Part shown: one piece after another, positions 1 to 6,078 of the stretch
How positions within the stretch are numbered: the stretch's first letter is position 1
How the letters are laid out: every line of letters begins with the position of its first letter
NCBI GenBank assembly: GCA_900555585.1
Contig: USLT01000009.1
Coordinates: 1 to 14,866, forward strand
DNA from: an uncultured Collinsella sp.
Lineage (GTDB): Bacteria > Actinomycetota > Coriobacteriia > Coriobacteriales > Coriobacteriaceae
Length of the DNA: 14,866 nucleotides
Reading direction: 5' to 3'
Made by a program: the position numbers and the translations under genes
The notes under the pieces: generated by a model
The model's input: only the letters and a program-made list of their open reading frames with translations
Told to the model about the DNA's origin: nothing
Database searches by the model: none

Positions 1-2
1 GC

Positions 3-809
3 CCGCGCAAGCAGGGCCCCTACGCGTCCGACCCCGAGCCGCCCCGCCGCCGCGGGCGCAACTTCCTGTCGACGGTGCTGATCGTCGTGGGCGTCGTCCT
101 CCTGCTCGTGGCCGGAGGCATGTTCGTCAAGGCTCAGCTGGGCTATCGCGCCGCGCAGTCGACCTACGAGAACCTGCAGCAATATGCCGTCCAGGACTCC
201 GAGGGGGACAACGTCCCCGCGGTCGACTTCGACGAGCTGGCCAAGATCAACCCGGACGTGGTCGGTTGGATCTACGTGCCCGATACGGTGATCAGCTATC
301 CCGTCGTGCAGACCACCAACAACGATAAGTACCTCTATAAGCTGTTCGACCTCTCGGGCAACGGCTCGGGCTCGATCTTCATGGATATGGACGATACCGC
401 CCCGGGCGTGGTCGACCAGCAGACGACGCTGTACGGCCATCACATGTACGACGGCTCGATGTTCAAGATCATCGACGACACGCTCTCGAGCCAGGAGGCC
501 TTCGACAAGTTCGACAAGGTCTACTACATCACGCGTGAGAGCACCTTCGTGTTCAAGCCCCTGTTCACCGCGCAGGTCGTCGACGAGTACGTGGACGCCC
601 GCCGCGCGAACTTCGATGGCGAGCTGACGCTCGAGAAGTATCTCGAGCAGACCCTCGAGCAGGCGAAGTCCGTCGCCGCCGACGCCGAGGAGCGCATCCC
701 TGGGACCAAGCAGGTGCTGTCCCTGGTGACGTGCGCCGGCGAGGTCATCCCCCGCACCACCCGCGCCGTCATGGTCTGCTCCCTGGAGGAGACCATCGAG
801 CGCCAGTAG
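3..809 (+). CDS. Class B sortase, 5' end cut by the window
   Basis: A membrane-anchored cysteine transpeptidase that would attach sorted proteins to the cell wall outside the membrane. The frame is open to the window edge; codons before the GTG at 75 read as a basic, proline-rich cytoplasmic tail (PRRRGRN), so that GTG is probably internal and the true start lies upstream. Counting from it, a membrane segment covers about residues 1-18. The sortase fold follows: VVGWIYVPDTVISYPVVQ (62-79), catalytic His122 in LYGHHM, catalytic Cys220 in SLVTC, and Arg230 in TTRAVMV as likely oxyanion arginine. The spacing and the DGSMF stretch after the histidine are typical of the class B family. No sorting-signal substrate is visible in this window, so its target is unknown. 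The MoaE-like gene follows 18 bases downstream. Confidence 0.9.
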   Translation, partial: PRKQGPYASDPEPPRRRGRNFLSTVLIVVGVVLLLVAGGMFVKAQLGYRAAQSTYENLQQYAVQDSEGDNVPAVDFDELAKINPDVVGWIYVPDTVISYPVVQTTNNDKYLYKLFDLSGNGSGSIFMDMDDTAPGVVDQQTTLYGHHMYDGSMFKIIDDTLSSQEAFDKFDKVYYITRESTFVFKPLFTAQVVDEYVDARRANFDGELTLEKYLEQTLEQAKSVAADAEERIPGTKQVLSLVTCAGEVIPRTTRAVMVCSLEETIERQ

Positions 810-827
810 CGCGAAAGGAGCGTGCGC

Positions 828-1235
828 ATGGCACGGAAGATGCCCTCGGTCGACGCATGGCTCGATGAAGCCAAGCGCGATCCGGCCTTTCGCCGGTGCG
901 GGATGTACCTAGTGCATAACGGTACCGTGCGCGAGACGCCGAAGGCCGAGGTCCGGCTGGCGGAGCACGGCGGCGTCGACGCCGGGGAACGGGTCGCGCG
1001 GCTCGAGTTCGGCTACGACGCGGACCGCGTCCGGGCGGCGACCGACGCCGCACGGGCCATGCCCGGCATCGAGTACGTGCGCGTGTGGCTCAACGAGGGC
1101 GAGTTGGAGGTCGGCGACGACATCATGCTCGTCCTCATCGGCGGCGATATCCGACCCCATGTGGTCGATGCGCTGCAGGAGCTGGTCGGCACCATCAAGG
1201 CGGAGTGCGTCCGGGAGGTCGAGCGCGCTTCGTAG
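828..1235 (+). CDS. MoaE-like protein (molybdopterin synthase large-subunit family), divergent
   Basis: A 135-residue protein. The ATG at 828 was chosen because AGGAG (816-820) sits 7 bases before it; the GTG at 822 is too close. The central and C-terminal parts resemble MoaE: HNGTVRETP (30-38) matches the family's GTVR region, and RVWLNEGELEVGDDIMLVLI (85-104) matches its 'HR.G.L..G' strand pair. True MoaE uses two lysines near the end to make molybdopterin from precursor Z with thiocarboxylated MoaD. The first may be kept (Lys124 in TIKAECVREVE), but the PIWK(K/R)E motif carrying the second is gone. The usual charge-relay 'HR' is also absent. The residues before about 25 are unlike the family. 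It may be a non-catalytic relative. No other Mo-cofactor gene is in the window. Confidence 0.6.
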   Translation: MARKMPSVDAWLDEAKRDPAFRRCGMYLVHNGTVRETPKAEVRLAEHGGVDAGERVARLEFGYDADRVRAATDAARAMPGIEYVRVWLNEGELEVGDDIMLVLIGGDIRPHVVDALQELVGTIKAECVREVERAS

Positions 1236-1252
1236 CATGATTTTCTTCGGAT

Positions 1253-1282
1253 GGCATCGCGCGCGAGCGCTCAGCCGATGCC
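1253..1282 (+). other. Hairpin between MoaE-like gene and tRNA-Lys
   Basis: A perfect 7-bp inverted repeat, GGCATCG (1253-1259) and CGATGCC (1276-1282), lies just after the MoaE-like gene. No T-run follows, so it is at best a weak or factor-dependent terminator. Its downstream arm occupies the place where the -35 box of the tRNA promoter would be. Confidence 0.4.
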
Positions 1283-1283
1283 G

Positions 1284-1292
1284 TGGTACAAT
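1284..1292 (+). promoter_or_regulatory. Extended -10 promoter of tRNA-Lys
   Basis: TACAAT (1287-1292) is preceded by TGG (1284-1286), an extended -10 element. Transcription would start about 7-10 bases later, at or just before the mature tRNA 5' end at 1302. No good -35 hexamer is seen 16-18 bases upstream. Confidence 0.6.
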
Positions 1293-1301
1293 GCCATCTG
1301 C

Positions 1302-1377
1302 GGGCCGTTAGCTCAGCTGGCAGAGCAGGGGACTTTTAATCCCAAGGCCCAGGGTTCGAACCCCTGACGGCCCACCA
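1302..1377 (+). tRNA. tRNA-Lys (anticodon UUU)
   Basis: A complete cloverleaf can be drawn by eye. The acceptor stem pairs GGGCCGT (1302-1308) with ACGGCCC (1367-1373); the D arm contains AGCTCAGCTGGCAGAGC; the anticodon loop is CTTTTAA with anticodon TTT at 1335-1337; the T arm has the invariant GGTTCGAA. Discriminator A1374 is followed by an encoded CCA (1375-1377). The outermost anticodon-stem pair (G and A) is mismatched. UUU reads AAA and, by wobble, AAG lysine codons. Confidence 0.97.
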
Positions 1378-1388
1378 TGAGACAAGAG

Positions 1389-1419
1389 CGCGAGGAGCAT
1401 GAGGGCCCCTCGCGTTTTT
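1389..1419 (+). terminator. Rho-independent terminator of tRNA-Lys
   Basis: CGCGAGG (1389-1395) pairs perfectly with CCTCGCG (1408-1414), with a 12-base loop and five T (1415-1419) directly after the stem. It lies 11 bases past the tRNA 3' end. Confidence 0.85.
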
Positions 1420-1427
1420 GCTATATA
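1419..1427 (+). promoter_or_regulatory. Candidate extended -10 promoter of the foldase operon
   Basis: TATATA (1422-1427) is preceded by T-G-C (1419-1421), giving an extended -10 that begins in the last T of the tRNA terminator. The transcript would begin near 1434, inside a perfect GCCCGC/GCGGGC hairpin with a GCGA loop (1430-1445), about 50 bases before the start codon at 1486. No clear -35 is seen. Confidence 0.5.
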
Positions 1428-1485
1428 GGGCCCGCGCGAGCGGGCATCGCACGAATGCACATCGCAACATGGAAGCGAGAGACCC

Positions 1486-2718
1486 ATGGTCATGAAAGAC
1501 ATGAAGGTGAAGCGAGAGCCCAAGGAGGCCGCCGAGCCCACCAAGGCGGAGAAGAAGGCCCAGGCTAAGGAGAAGCTCGGCCGCGGCGCCAAGATCGCGC
1601 TGGTCGCGGTCGGCTGCGCCGCCATGCTGCTCTCCGTCTCCGCTATGGCCTGCTCGGGCATCCTCAACGAGGCCAAGAGCGAGCAGCCCTACGAGCTGAC
1701 GGGCGGCGTGGCCGCCACCGTCAACGGCACCAACATCACGGAGGACACCGTGACCAGGCAGGTCATGAGCTACCGCACTTCCGCCGGCTACACCGAGGAC
1801 GCGGATTGGGCCAAGTTCCTGGTCGACCAGGGCCAGACCCCCGAGTCGTATCGCGACGACATCATCCAGGGCATCGCGCGCGAGTTCCTGGTCACCACCG
1901 CTATCAAGGAGTACGGCATCGAGGTCAGCGACGAGGATCTGGACCGCGCGTTCGACGACGCCGCCCAGAGCTACGGCGGCCGCGACGCGATGCTCGACTT
2001 CCTCAAGCAGATCGGATACACCGAGGAGACCTATAAGGAGACGCTGCGCTCGAGCATCGCCAACACCAAGCTGCGCGAGAAGGTCTCGTCCGTCGACGAC
2101 CCCGCCGATGGCGACGTCGTGGACTACTTCAACGAGAACGCCGCCACCCTGAACGACGGCCGCCGCTCCTCCAACCTGCTCATCAAGGTCGACAGCGATG
2201 CGAGCGACGAGCAGAAGAAGGAAGCCCGCGAAAAGGCCCAGGGCATCCTGGACAAGATCAACGCGGGCGAGATCAGCTTCGAGGACGCCGTCAAGGAGAA
2301 CTCGGACGACACCGGGTCCAAGAAGAACGGCGGCGACGTGGGCTGGGACAAGCTGACCTCCTTCGTCCCCGAGTACCAGGACGCCCTGTCCAAGCTCGGT
2401 AAGGGCGAAATGAGCGGCATCGTCGAGACCGACTACGGATACCACATCATCCTGTGCACCGACGCGTTCAAGGTCGATGGCGAGGCGACCTCGGTCGACC
2501 AGCTGCCCGAGGAGTACCGCGACTACATCTCGAACGTGATCAAGACGCGCGCCGAGTCCGCCGCCTATGACAAGTGGCTGAATGAGTACACCGAGAAGGC
2601 GGAGATCAAGATCAACAAGATGCCGTCCGACGTGCCCTACAACGTGGACCTCAAGCTCGCCGAGAAGGCGGGGGAGTCCAAGACCGAGGACGCCGGCGCG
2701 TCCGCCGATTCCGAGTAA
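1486..2718 (+). CDS. PrsA/SurA-type extracytoplasmic peptidyl-prolyl isomerase (foldase)
   Basis: A 410-residue membrane-anchored chaperone predicted to fold secreted proteins outside the membrane. A lysine-rich cytoplasmic head (1-35) leads to one hydrophobic segment (about 36-56) ending in SAMAC; Cys56 could be a lipidation site, but Ala at -3 is a poor lipobox, so an uncleaved anchor is equally possible. A SurA-N-like helical domain (about 73-200, starting AATVNGTNIT) precedes a parvulin domain (about 225-325) with the hallmarks FEDAVKENSDD, NGGDVGW and TDYGYHII. The first conserved parvulin histidine, normally in SHILV, is Asn230 (SSNLLIKV); the second, His320, is kept. The tail after 385 is acidic and disordered-looking. 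It is the first cistron before the YqeY-like gene, 30 bases away. Confidence 0.88.
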   Translation: MVMKDMKVKREPKEAAEPTKAEKKAQAKEKLGRGAKIALVAVGCAAMLLSVSAMACSGILNEAKSEQPYELTGGVAATVNGTNITEDTVTRQVMSYRTSAGYTEDADWAKFLVDQGQTPESYRDDIIQGIAREFLVTTAIKEYGIEVSDEDLDRAFDDAAQSYGGRDAMLDFLKQIGYTEETYKETLRSSIANTKLREKVSSVDDPADGDVVDYFNENAATLNDGRRSSNLLIKVDSDASDEQKKEAREKAQGILDKINAGEISFEDAVKENSDDTGSKKNGGDVGWDKLTSFVPEYQDALSKLGKGEMSGIVETDYGYHIILCTDAFKVDGEATSVDQLPEEYRDYISNVIKTRAESAAYDKWLNEYTEKAEIKINKMPSDVPYNVDLKLAEKAGESKTEDAGASADSE

Positions 2719-2748
2719 CGACAAGAGACTACCGACAGGGAGCAACCG

Positions 2749-3192
2749 ATGACCAACGAAGAGCTGCGCGAGCAGATGGTGGCGGCCATGAAGGCCAAGG
2801 AGAAGACGCGCCTGTCCATCATCCGACAGGTTATGGCCGAGGTTAAGAACATCGAGGTCAACGAGCGCCGCGACGCCACCGAGGAAGACGTCAACGGCAT
2901 GATCAAGCGCCTGATCAAGCAGACCACCGAGACGCTCGAGATGTCGCGCCAGGCGGGCAACAACCAGGAGCGCACCGACACCCTCGCCGAGCAGGTCGAA
3001 ATCCTGGAGAGCCTCCTGCCCGAGCAGGTCTCCGGCGACGCCCTCGCCGCGCTGATCGACCAGGTCATCGCCGAGGTCGGCGCCACCTCCCGCAAGGACA
3101 TGGGCCGCGTCATGGGCGCCCTCACCGCGGCGACCGGCGGGAACTTCGACAAGCCGGCGGCCGCCAAGGAGGTCGGCGCCCGCTTGGCATAG
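2749..3192 (+). CDS. GatB/YqeY-family protein
   Basis: A 147-residue all-helical protein of the YqeY family, related to the C-terminal tRNA-contacting tail of GatB, the amidotransferase subunit that makes Gln-tRNA or Asn-tRNA. Family-typical segments are AMKAKEKTRLSIIRQVMAEV (14-33), the middle LIKQTTETLEMSRQAG, the EQVEILESLLPEQVS stretch, and the end GATSRKDMGRVMGAL...GNFDKPAAAKEV, which matches the usual 'KDMGKVMG.L....G..D...V....K' pattern. Length is normal. AGGGAG (2737-2742) sits 6 bases before the ATG. The exact role of free-standing YqeY proteins is not firmly known. It shares an operon with the foldase and is followed by a strong terminator-like hairpin. Confidence 0.92.
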   Translation: MTNEELREQMVAAMKAKEKTRLSIIRQVMAEVKNIEVNERRDATEEDVNGMIKRLIKQTTETLEMSRQAGNNQERTDTLAEQVEILESLLPEQVSGDALAALIDQVIAEVGATSRKDMGRVMGALTAATGGNFDKPAAAKEVGARLA

Positions 3193-3224
3193 GGCCGGCG
3201 CGCCGATCTGATATCCGGATTCCC

Positions 3225-3270
3225 GAATGGGGCCGCACGGGCGGGGAGCCCGATGCGGCCCCGTTCGCTT
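3225..3270 (+). terminator. Terminator hairpin after the YqeY-like gene
   Basis: A long stem pairs 3225-3242 with 3248-3266: GAAT plus GGGGCCGCA plus CGGGC against GCCCG, a bulged A, TGCGGCCCC and GTTC, around a GGGGA loop. Only a broken T-run (GCTTTA) follows, so it is strong as a hairpin but imperfect as an intrinsic terminator. Confidence 0.7.
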
Positions 3271-3271
3271 T

Positions 3272-3313
3272 ATCGGTCGGCGACCCGGGCCCTATCGGAC
3301 CGATCGCCGACCG
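3272..3313 (+). repeat. Overlapping inverted repeats in the long intergenic region
   Basis: CGGTCGGCGA (3274-3283) is perfectly complementary to TCGCCGACCG (3304-3313). The same 5' segment, as ATCGGTC (3272-3278), can instead pair with GACCGAT (3298-3304). ATCGG-A-CCGAT (3294-3304) is also a compact near-palindrome. The pairings exclude one another. It could be a second terminator, an RNA switch or a protein-binding site; nothing in the sequence decides between these. Confidence 0.5.
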
Positions 3314-3374
3314 CCGCGCCCGCTCGCATCCTGCGGTTTCTCTGTGGGGGCGCTAGGCGCATAGGGTTATTTCC

Positions 3375-3409
3375 ACGTAGAATGGGGGATACGAAACAGA
3401 TATCTACGT
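3375..3409 (+). promoter_or_regulatory. Candidate upstream promoter of the ABC operon inside an inverted repeat
   Basis: TAGAAT (3378-3383) could be a -10 box. It overlaps the left arm of a perfect inverted repeat, ACGTAGA (3375-3381) and TCTACGT (3403-3409), so a repressor bound there would cover the promoter and the start of the transcript. There is no clear -35 and no TG extension. Confidence 0.35.
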
Positions 3410-3468
3410 ATCGCGGCAGCTGACGCGCTTGGATTCCGCTGTAAGCGCCGTGCCGATTGCGCCGCGAT
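3410..3468 (+). ncRNA. Candidate structured leader RNA upstream of the amino-acid ABC operon
   Basis: ATCGCGGC (3410-3417) pairs perfectly with GCCGCGAT (3461-3468), enclosing a perfect hairpin GCGCTT (3425-3430) / AAGCGC (3443-3448). CGGCA (3414-3418) can alternatively pair with TGCCG (3451-3455), which would break the outer stem. This is a plausible two-state leader, 97 bases before the ATPase start, if transcription begins at the upstream TAGAAT. No known riboswitch class was recognised. Confidence 0.35.
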
Positions 3469-3473
3469 CATCG

Positions 3474-3497
3474 ATGCAGCATATGCATTAGTAGAAT
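3474..3497 (+). promoter_or_regulatory. Candidate proximal promoter and operator of the ABC operon
   Basis: A second TAGAAT (3492-3497) lies 68 bases before the ATPase start. Directly upstream is the inverted repeat ATGCA-GCATA-TGCAT (3474-3488), which contains the palindrome GCATATGC (3479-3486) and is well placed for a repressor or activator. A small TGACG/CGTCA hairpin (3512-3524) lies in the leader that would result. Assigned on position and symmetry only. Confidence 0.35.
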
Positions 3498-3564
3498 AAA
3501 GCAAGCCTCGGTGACGCCGCGTCATCGCGGGATGGGGCCGGGCGATACGGAAGGGGAAGGCTAC

Positions 3565-4296
3565 ATGGCCGACATGATCCAGATCAAGGGGCTGAACAAG
3601 TACTTCGGCGACCTGCACGTCCTCAAGGATATCAACCTCACGGTCAAGGAGGGCGAGAAGCTCGTCATCATCGGTCCGTCCGGCTCCGGTAAGTCAACCT
3701 TGATCCGTTGCGTCGACTACCTCGAGGAGCCCACGACGGGCGAGGTCGTCATCGACGGCACCCCCCTGACCAAGAAGAACCACCTGGAGATGGCGCGCAA
3801 GTACAGCTCCATGGTCTTCCAGCAGTTCAACCTCTATCCCAACATGACGGTGCTCGGCAACCTCACGCTGGCCCCCATCAAGCTCCAGAAGAAGAGCAAG
3901 GAGGAGGCCAACAAGGTCGCCATGGCCGCGCTCGAGCGCGTCGGCCTGGCCCAGAAGGCCGGTGAGTACCCGCAGAACCTCTCCGGCGGCCAGCAGCAGC
4001 GCGTCGCCATCGCCCGCGCCCTGTGCACCAAGCAGCCGATCATCCTCTTCGACGAGCCCACCTCCGCCCTGGACCCCGAGATGGTCCAGGAGGTCCTCGA
4101 CGTCATGATCGAGCTCGCGCAGGAGAACATCACCATGATGTGCGTGACGCACGAGATGGGATTCGCCCGCCAGGTCGCCGATCGCGTCATCTTCATGGAT
4201 GACGGCCAGATCCTCGAGGAGGGCACGCCCGAGCACTTCTTCGAGAACCCGCAGAACCCGCGCTGCCGCGACTTCCTCGCGAAGATCCTGCACTAG
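3565..4296 (+). CDS. Polar amino-acid ABC importer, ATP-binding protein
   Basis: A 243-residue cytoplasmic ATPase powering uptake through the two permeases encoded downstream. All motifs are intact: Walker [10 protein letters not shown] (37-45), Q-loop in VFQQFNLYP (84-92), signature LSGGQQQR (139-146), Walker B and D-loop [13 protein letters not shown] (159-171), and the switch histidine in VTHEMGFA (194-201). The [10 protein letters not shown] stretch and HEMGFAR are typical of the GlnQ/HisP amino-acid subfamily. The ATG at 3565 was chosen over an open frame starting at 3457 because AAGGGGAAGG (3551-3560) lies just before it and the family starts with this [12 protein letters not shown] strand. 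The stop codon overlaps the first base of a hairpin that precedes the receptor gene. Confidence 0.96.
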   Translation: MADMIQIKGLNKYFGDLHVLKDINLTVKEGEKLVIIGPSGSGKSTLIRCVDYLEEPTTGEVVIDGTPLTKKNHLEMARKYSSMVFQQFNLYPNMTVLGNLTLAPIKLQKKSKEEANKVAMAALERVGLAQKAGEYPQNLSGGQQQRVAIARALCTKQPIILFDEPTSALDPEMVQEVLDVMIELAQENITMMCVTHEMGFARQVADRVIFMDDGQILEEGTPEHFFENPQNPRCRDFLAKILH

Positions 4297-4329
4297 CGCC
4301 CGCGTTTCGTCTCTCCCGGCACGGGCGCT
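4295..4329 (+). other. Intercistronic hairpin upstream of the receptor gene
   Basis: AGCGCCCG (4295-4302), overlapping the ATPase stop codon, pairs perfectly with CGGGCGCT (4322-4329) around a 19-base loop. The core stem GCGCCCG/CGGGCGC recurs on the far side of the receptor gene. No T-run follows, so it looks like a processing or stability element rather than a terminator. Confidence 0.55.
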
Positions 4330-4370
4330 CCCGCCTGCAGCCGAACCGTACCAATGGAAGGGGTACCACA

Positions 4371-5222
4371 ATGGATATGTCTCGTCGCAAGTTCGTCCAG
4401 GCCCTCGGCCTGTCCGCCCTCGGTATCGCCGGCGCCGGCTCGCTCGCCGGCTGCGGCTCCGGTTCCGATAAGGACGATGCCGGCGCCTCCAAGGTCGACG
4501 CGATCAAGGGCCGCGGCAAGCTGAAGGCCGGCGTCAAGAAGGACGTCATCGGCTACGGCTACCTCAACACGGCCACCAACGAGTACGAGGGCCTCGAGAT
4601 CGACCTGTGCTACCAGGTCGCCGCCGCCGTCCTCGGCGTCTCCTACGACGAGGCCAAGGAGAAGAAGCTCGTCGAGTTCACCGACGTCACGCCCAAGACC
4701 CGCGGTCCGCTGATCGATAACGACCAGCTCGATATCATCTGCGCGACCTACACCATCAACCCGCAGCGCAAGGAGGACTGGGACTTCTCCACCCCCTACC
4801 GCACCGACCACGTCGGCATCCTGGTCAAGAAGGCCGCGGGCATGAAGTCCATGGCCGACCTCGATGGCAAGATCATCGGCGTCTCCCAGGGCTCCAACAC
4901 CAAGGAGATGGTCACGACCATGCTGAAGGACGAGGGCTTCGACGCCGCCCCGACCTTCCAGGAGTTCCCCGACTACCCGTCCATCAAGTCCGCGCTCGAC
5001 GCCGGCAACATCGACGCCTTCGCGATGGACCGCTCCACGCTCAAGGGCTACACCACCGACGACTGCGAGCTGCTCCAGCCCGAGATCGAGTTCGGCGCCC
5101 AGGACTACGGCATCGCCACCAAGAAGGGCTGCGACCTGTCCCCGGTGGTCGACGACACCGTCAAGGGCCTCCTCGAGAACGGCTGGATCGAAGAGGACAT
5201 CAAGGCCTGGGGCCTGCTCTAA
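4371..5222 (+). CDS. Polar amino-acid ABC importer, substrate-binding lipoprotein (family 3)
   Basis: A 283-residue receptor that should capture an amino acid outside the membrane and pass it to the permeases. The N-terminus has SRRKF (4-8), a hydrophobic stretch and the lipobox LAGC with Cys28; the twin arginines may allow Tat export. The bilobed family-3 fold shows YEGLEIDLC (72-80), Arg111 in TPKTRGPL (usual carboxylate-binding position), then LDIICATYTINPQRKEDWDFSTPY (120-143). ANTI-hinge second-lobe features include SQGSNTKE and NIDAFAMDRS (213-222). The ATYTIN..RK..WDFS segment resembles glutamate/glutamine receptors, but the ligand cannot be fixed from this. The start follows GGAAGGGG; GTACC (4348-4352) and GGTAC (4362-4366) could fold this site into a loop. 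Hairpins with one shared stem flank the cistron, which could raise receptor yield. Confidence 0.93.
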   Translation: MDMSRRKFVQALGLSALGIAGAGSLAGCGSGSDKDDAGASKVDAIKGRGKLKAGVKKDVIGYGYLNTATNEYEGLEIDLCYQVAAAVLGVSYDEAKEKKLVEFTDVTPKTRGPLIDNDQLDIICATYTINPQRKEDWDFSTPYRTDHVGILVKKAAGMKSMADLDGKIIGVSQGSNTKEMVTTMLKDEGFDAAPTFQEFPDYPSIKSALDAGNIDAFAMDRSTLKGYTTDDCELLQPEIEFGAQDYGIATKKGCDLSPVVDDTVKGLLENGWIEEDIKAWGLL

Positions 5223-5261
5223 TCTCCTGACCGCCGTCAGGTCAAGCGCATCGTGATGCAC

Positions 5262-5292
5262 GCGCCCGGGTGGATCGGCTCCGCTCGGGCGC
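5262..5292 (+). other. Intercistronic hairpin downstream of the receptor gene
   Basis: GCGCCCG (5262-5268) pairs perfectly with CGGGCGC (5286-5292) around a 17-base loop, between the receptor and the first permease. A smaller CTGAC/GTCAG hairpin (5227-5239) precedes it. The larger stem is identical to the core of the hairpin at 4295-4329, and no T-run follows. Confidence 0.55.
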
Positions 5293-5325
5293 ATGGTTCG
5301 TATCGGCATACCGGAAGGAACGTTT

Positions 5326-6072
5326 ATGTTAGAAGGACTCCTCGATCCCATGAGATGGGAGTTGACCTTCGCTGAATCAGGGCCCCTTTGGGAGGGTTTC
5401 CTCTTCACGCTCAAGGTCGTCCTGGCGGGCCTCGCCCTCTCTCTCATCCTGGGCACGGTCCTGGGCGTGTTCTCGACCACGCGCTCGCGCGTGCTGCGCG
5501 CCATCAGCCGCGTATACGTCGAGTTCTACCAGAACACCCCGCTTCCGGTGCAGGTGTTCTTCATGTACATGGCGGGGCCCCAGATCCTGCAGGCGCTCAC
5601 CGGCGCCGCGATGCCCATCCGCATCCCCGCCTTCGTGCTCGGCTTCATGGGCGTCGGCCTGTACCACGCCGCATATGTCTCTGAGGTCATCCGCACGGGC
5701 ATCGAGTCCGTGCCCCGCGGCCAGATGGAGGCGGCGCTCTCGCAGGGCTTCACGCGCCCGCAGGCCTACATGTACATCATCCTTCCTCAGACCTTCAAGG
5801 TCATCCTGCCCCCGCTGTGCAACCAGGCGCTCAACTTGGTCAAGAACAGTTCCGTCCTGGCGCTCATCGCCGGCGGCGACCTGATGTACAACGCCGACAA
5901 CTTCGTGTCGACCTACGGCTACCTGCAGGGCTACATCCTGTGTTGCTTCATGTACTTCTTGATCTGCTTCCCGCTGGCGGTCCTCGTCCAGTACCTGGAG
6001 AAGCGCTCCAAGAAGCGCCCCCGCGCCAAGGTGATCCCCGGCATCACGCCCGAGCCCGCGAAGGAGGCGTAA
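5326..6072 (+). CDS. Amino-acid ABC importer, permease protein 1
   Basis: A 248-residue integral membrane subunit of the importer, HisQ/HisM family. Hydrophobic segments occur at about 27-49, 72-92, 100-118, 150-185 and 202-222. The EAA loop that docks on the ATPase is clear: RGQMEAALSQGFTRPQAYM followed by YIILPQ (131-155), and the family's YVEFYQNTPLPVQVFF lies at 64-79. The ATG at 5326 was chosen because GGAAGGAA (5313-5320) lies 5 bases upstream; the in-frame ATG at 5293 is buried against a hairpin arm and adds 11 residues atypical of the family. The basic tail (225-248) is cytoplasmic. It probably pairs with the second permease as a heterodimer. Confidence 0.94.
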   Translation: MLEGLLDPMRWELTFAESGPLWEGFLFTLKVVLAGLALSLILGTVLGVFSTTRSRVLRAISRVYVEFYQNTPLPVQVFFMYMAGPQILQALTGAAMPIRIPAFVLGFMGVGLYHAAYVSEVIRTGIESVPRGQMEAALSQGFTRPQAYMYIILPQTFKVILPPLCNQALNLVKNSSVLALIAGGDLMYNADNFVSTYGYLQGYILCCFMYFLICFPLAVLVQYLEKRSKKRPRAKVIPGITPEPAKEA

Positions 6073-6078
6073 AAGGAC

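Noticed and set aside
1336..2745. Long reverse-strand frame opposite the foldase gene, and similar ones at 5377-6951, 8258-9919 and 11525-13318
   Set aside because: They lie antisense to genes with clear domain matches; their translations are biased toward Arg, Gly, Asp, Val and Leu without a recognisable family, as expected when GC-rich codons are read backwards.
3457..3564. Longer start of the ATPase gene at 3457
   Set aside because: The extra residues are unlike the family, and AAGGGGAAGG directly precedes the ATG at 3565.
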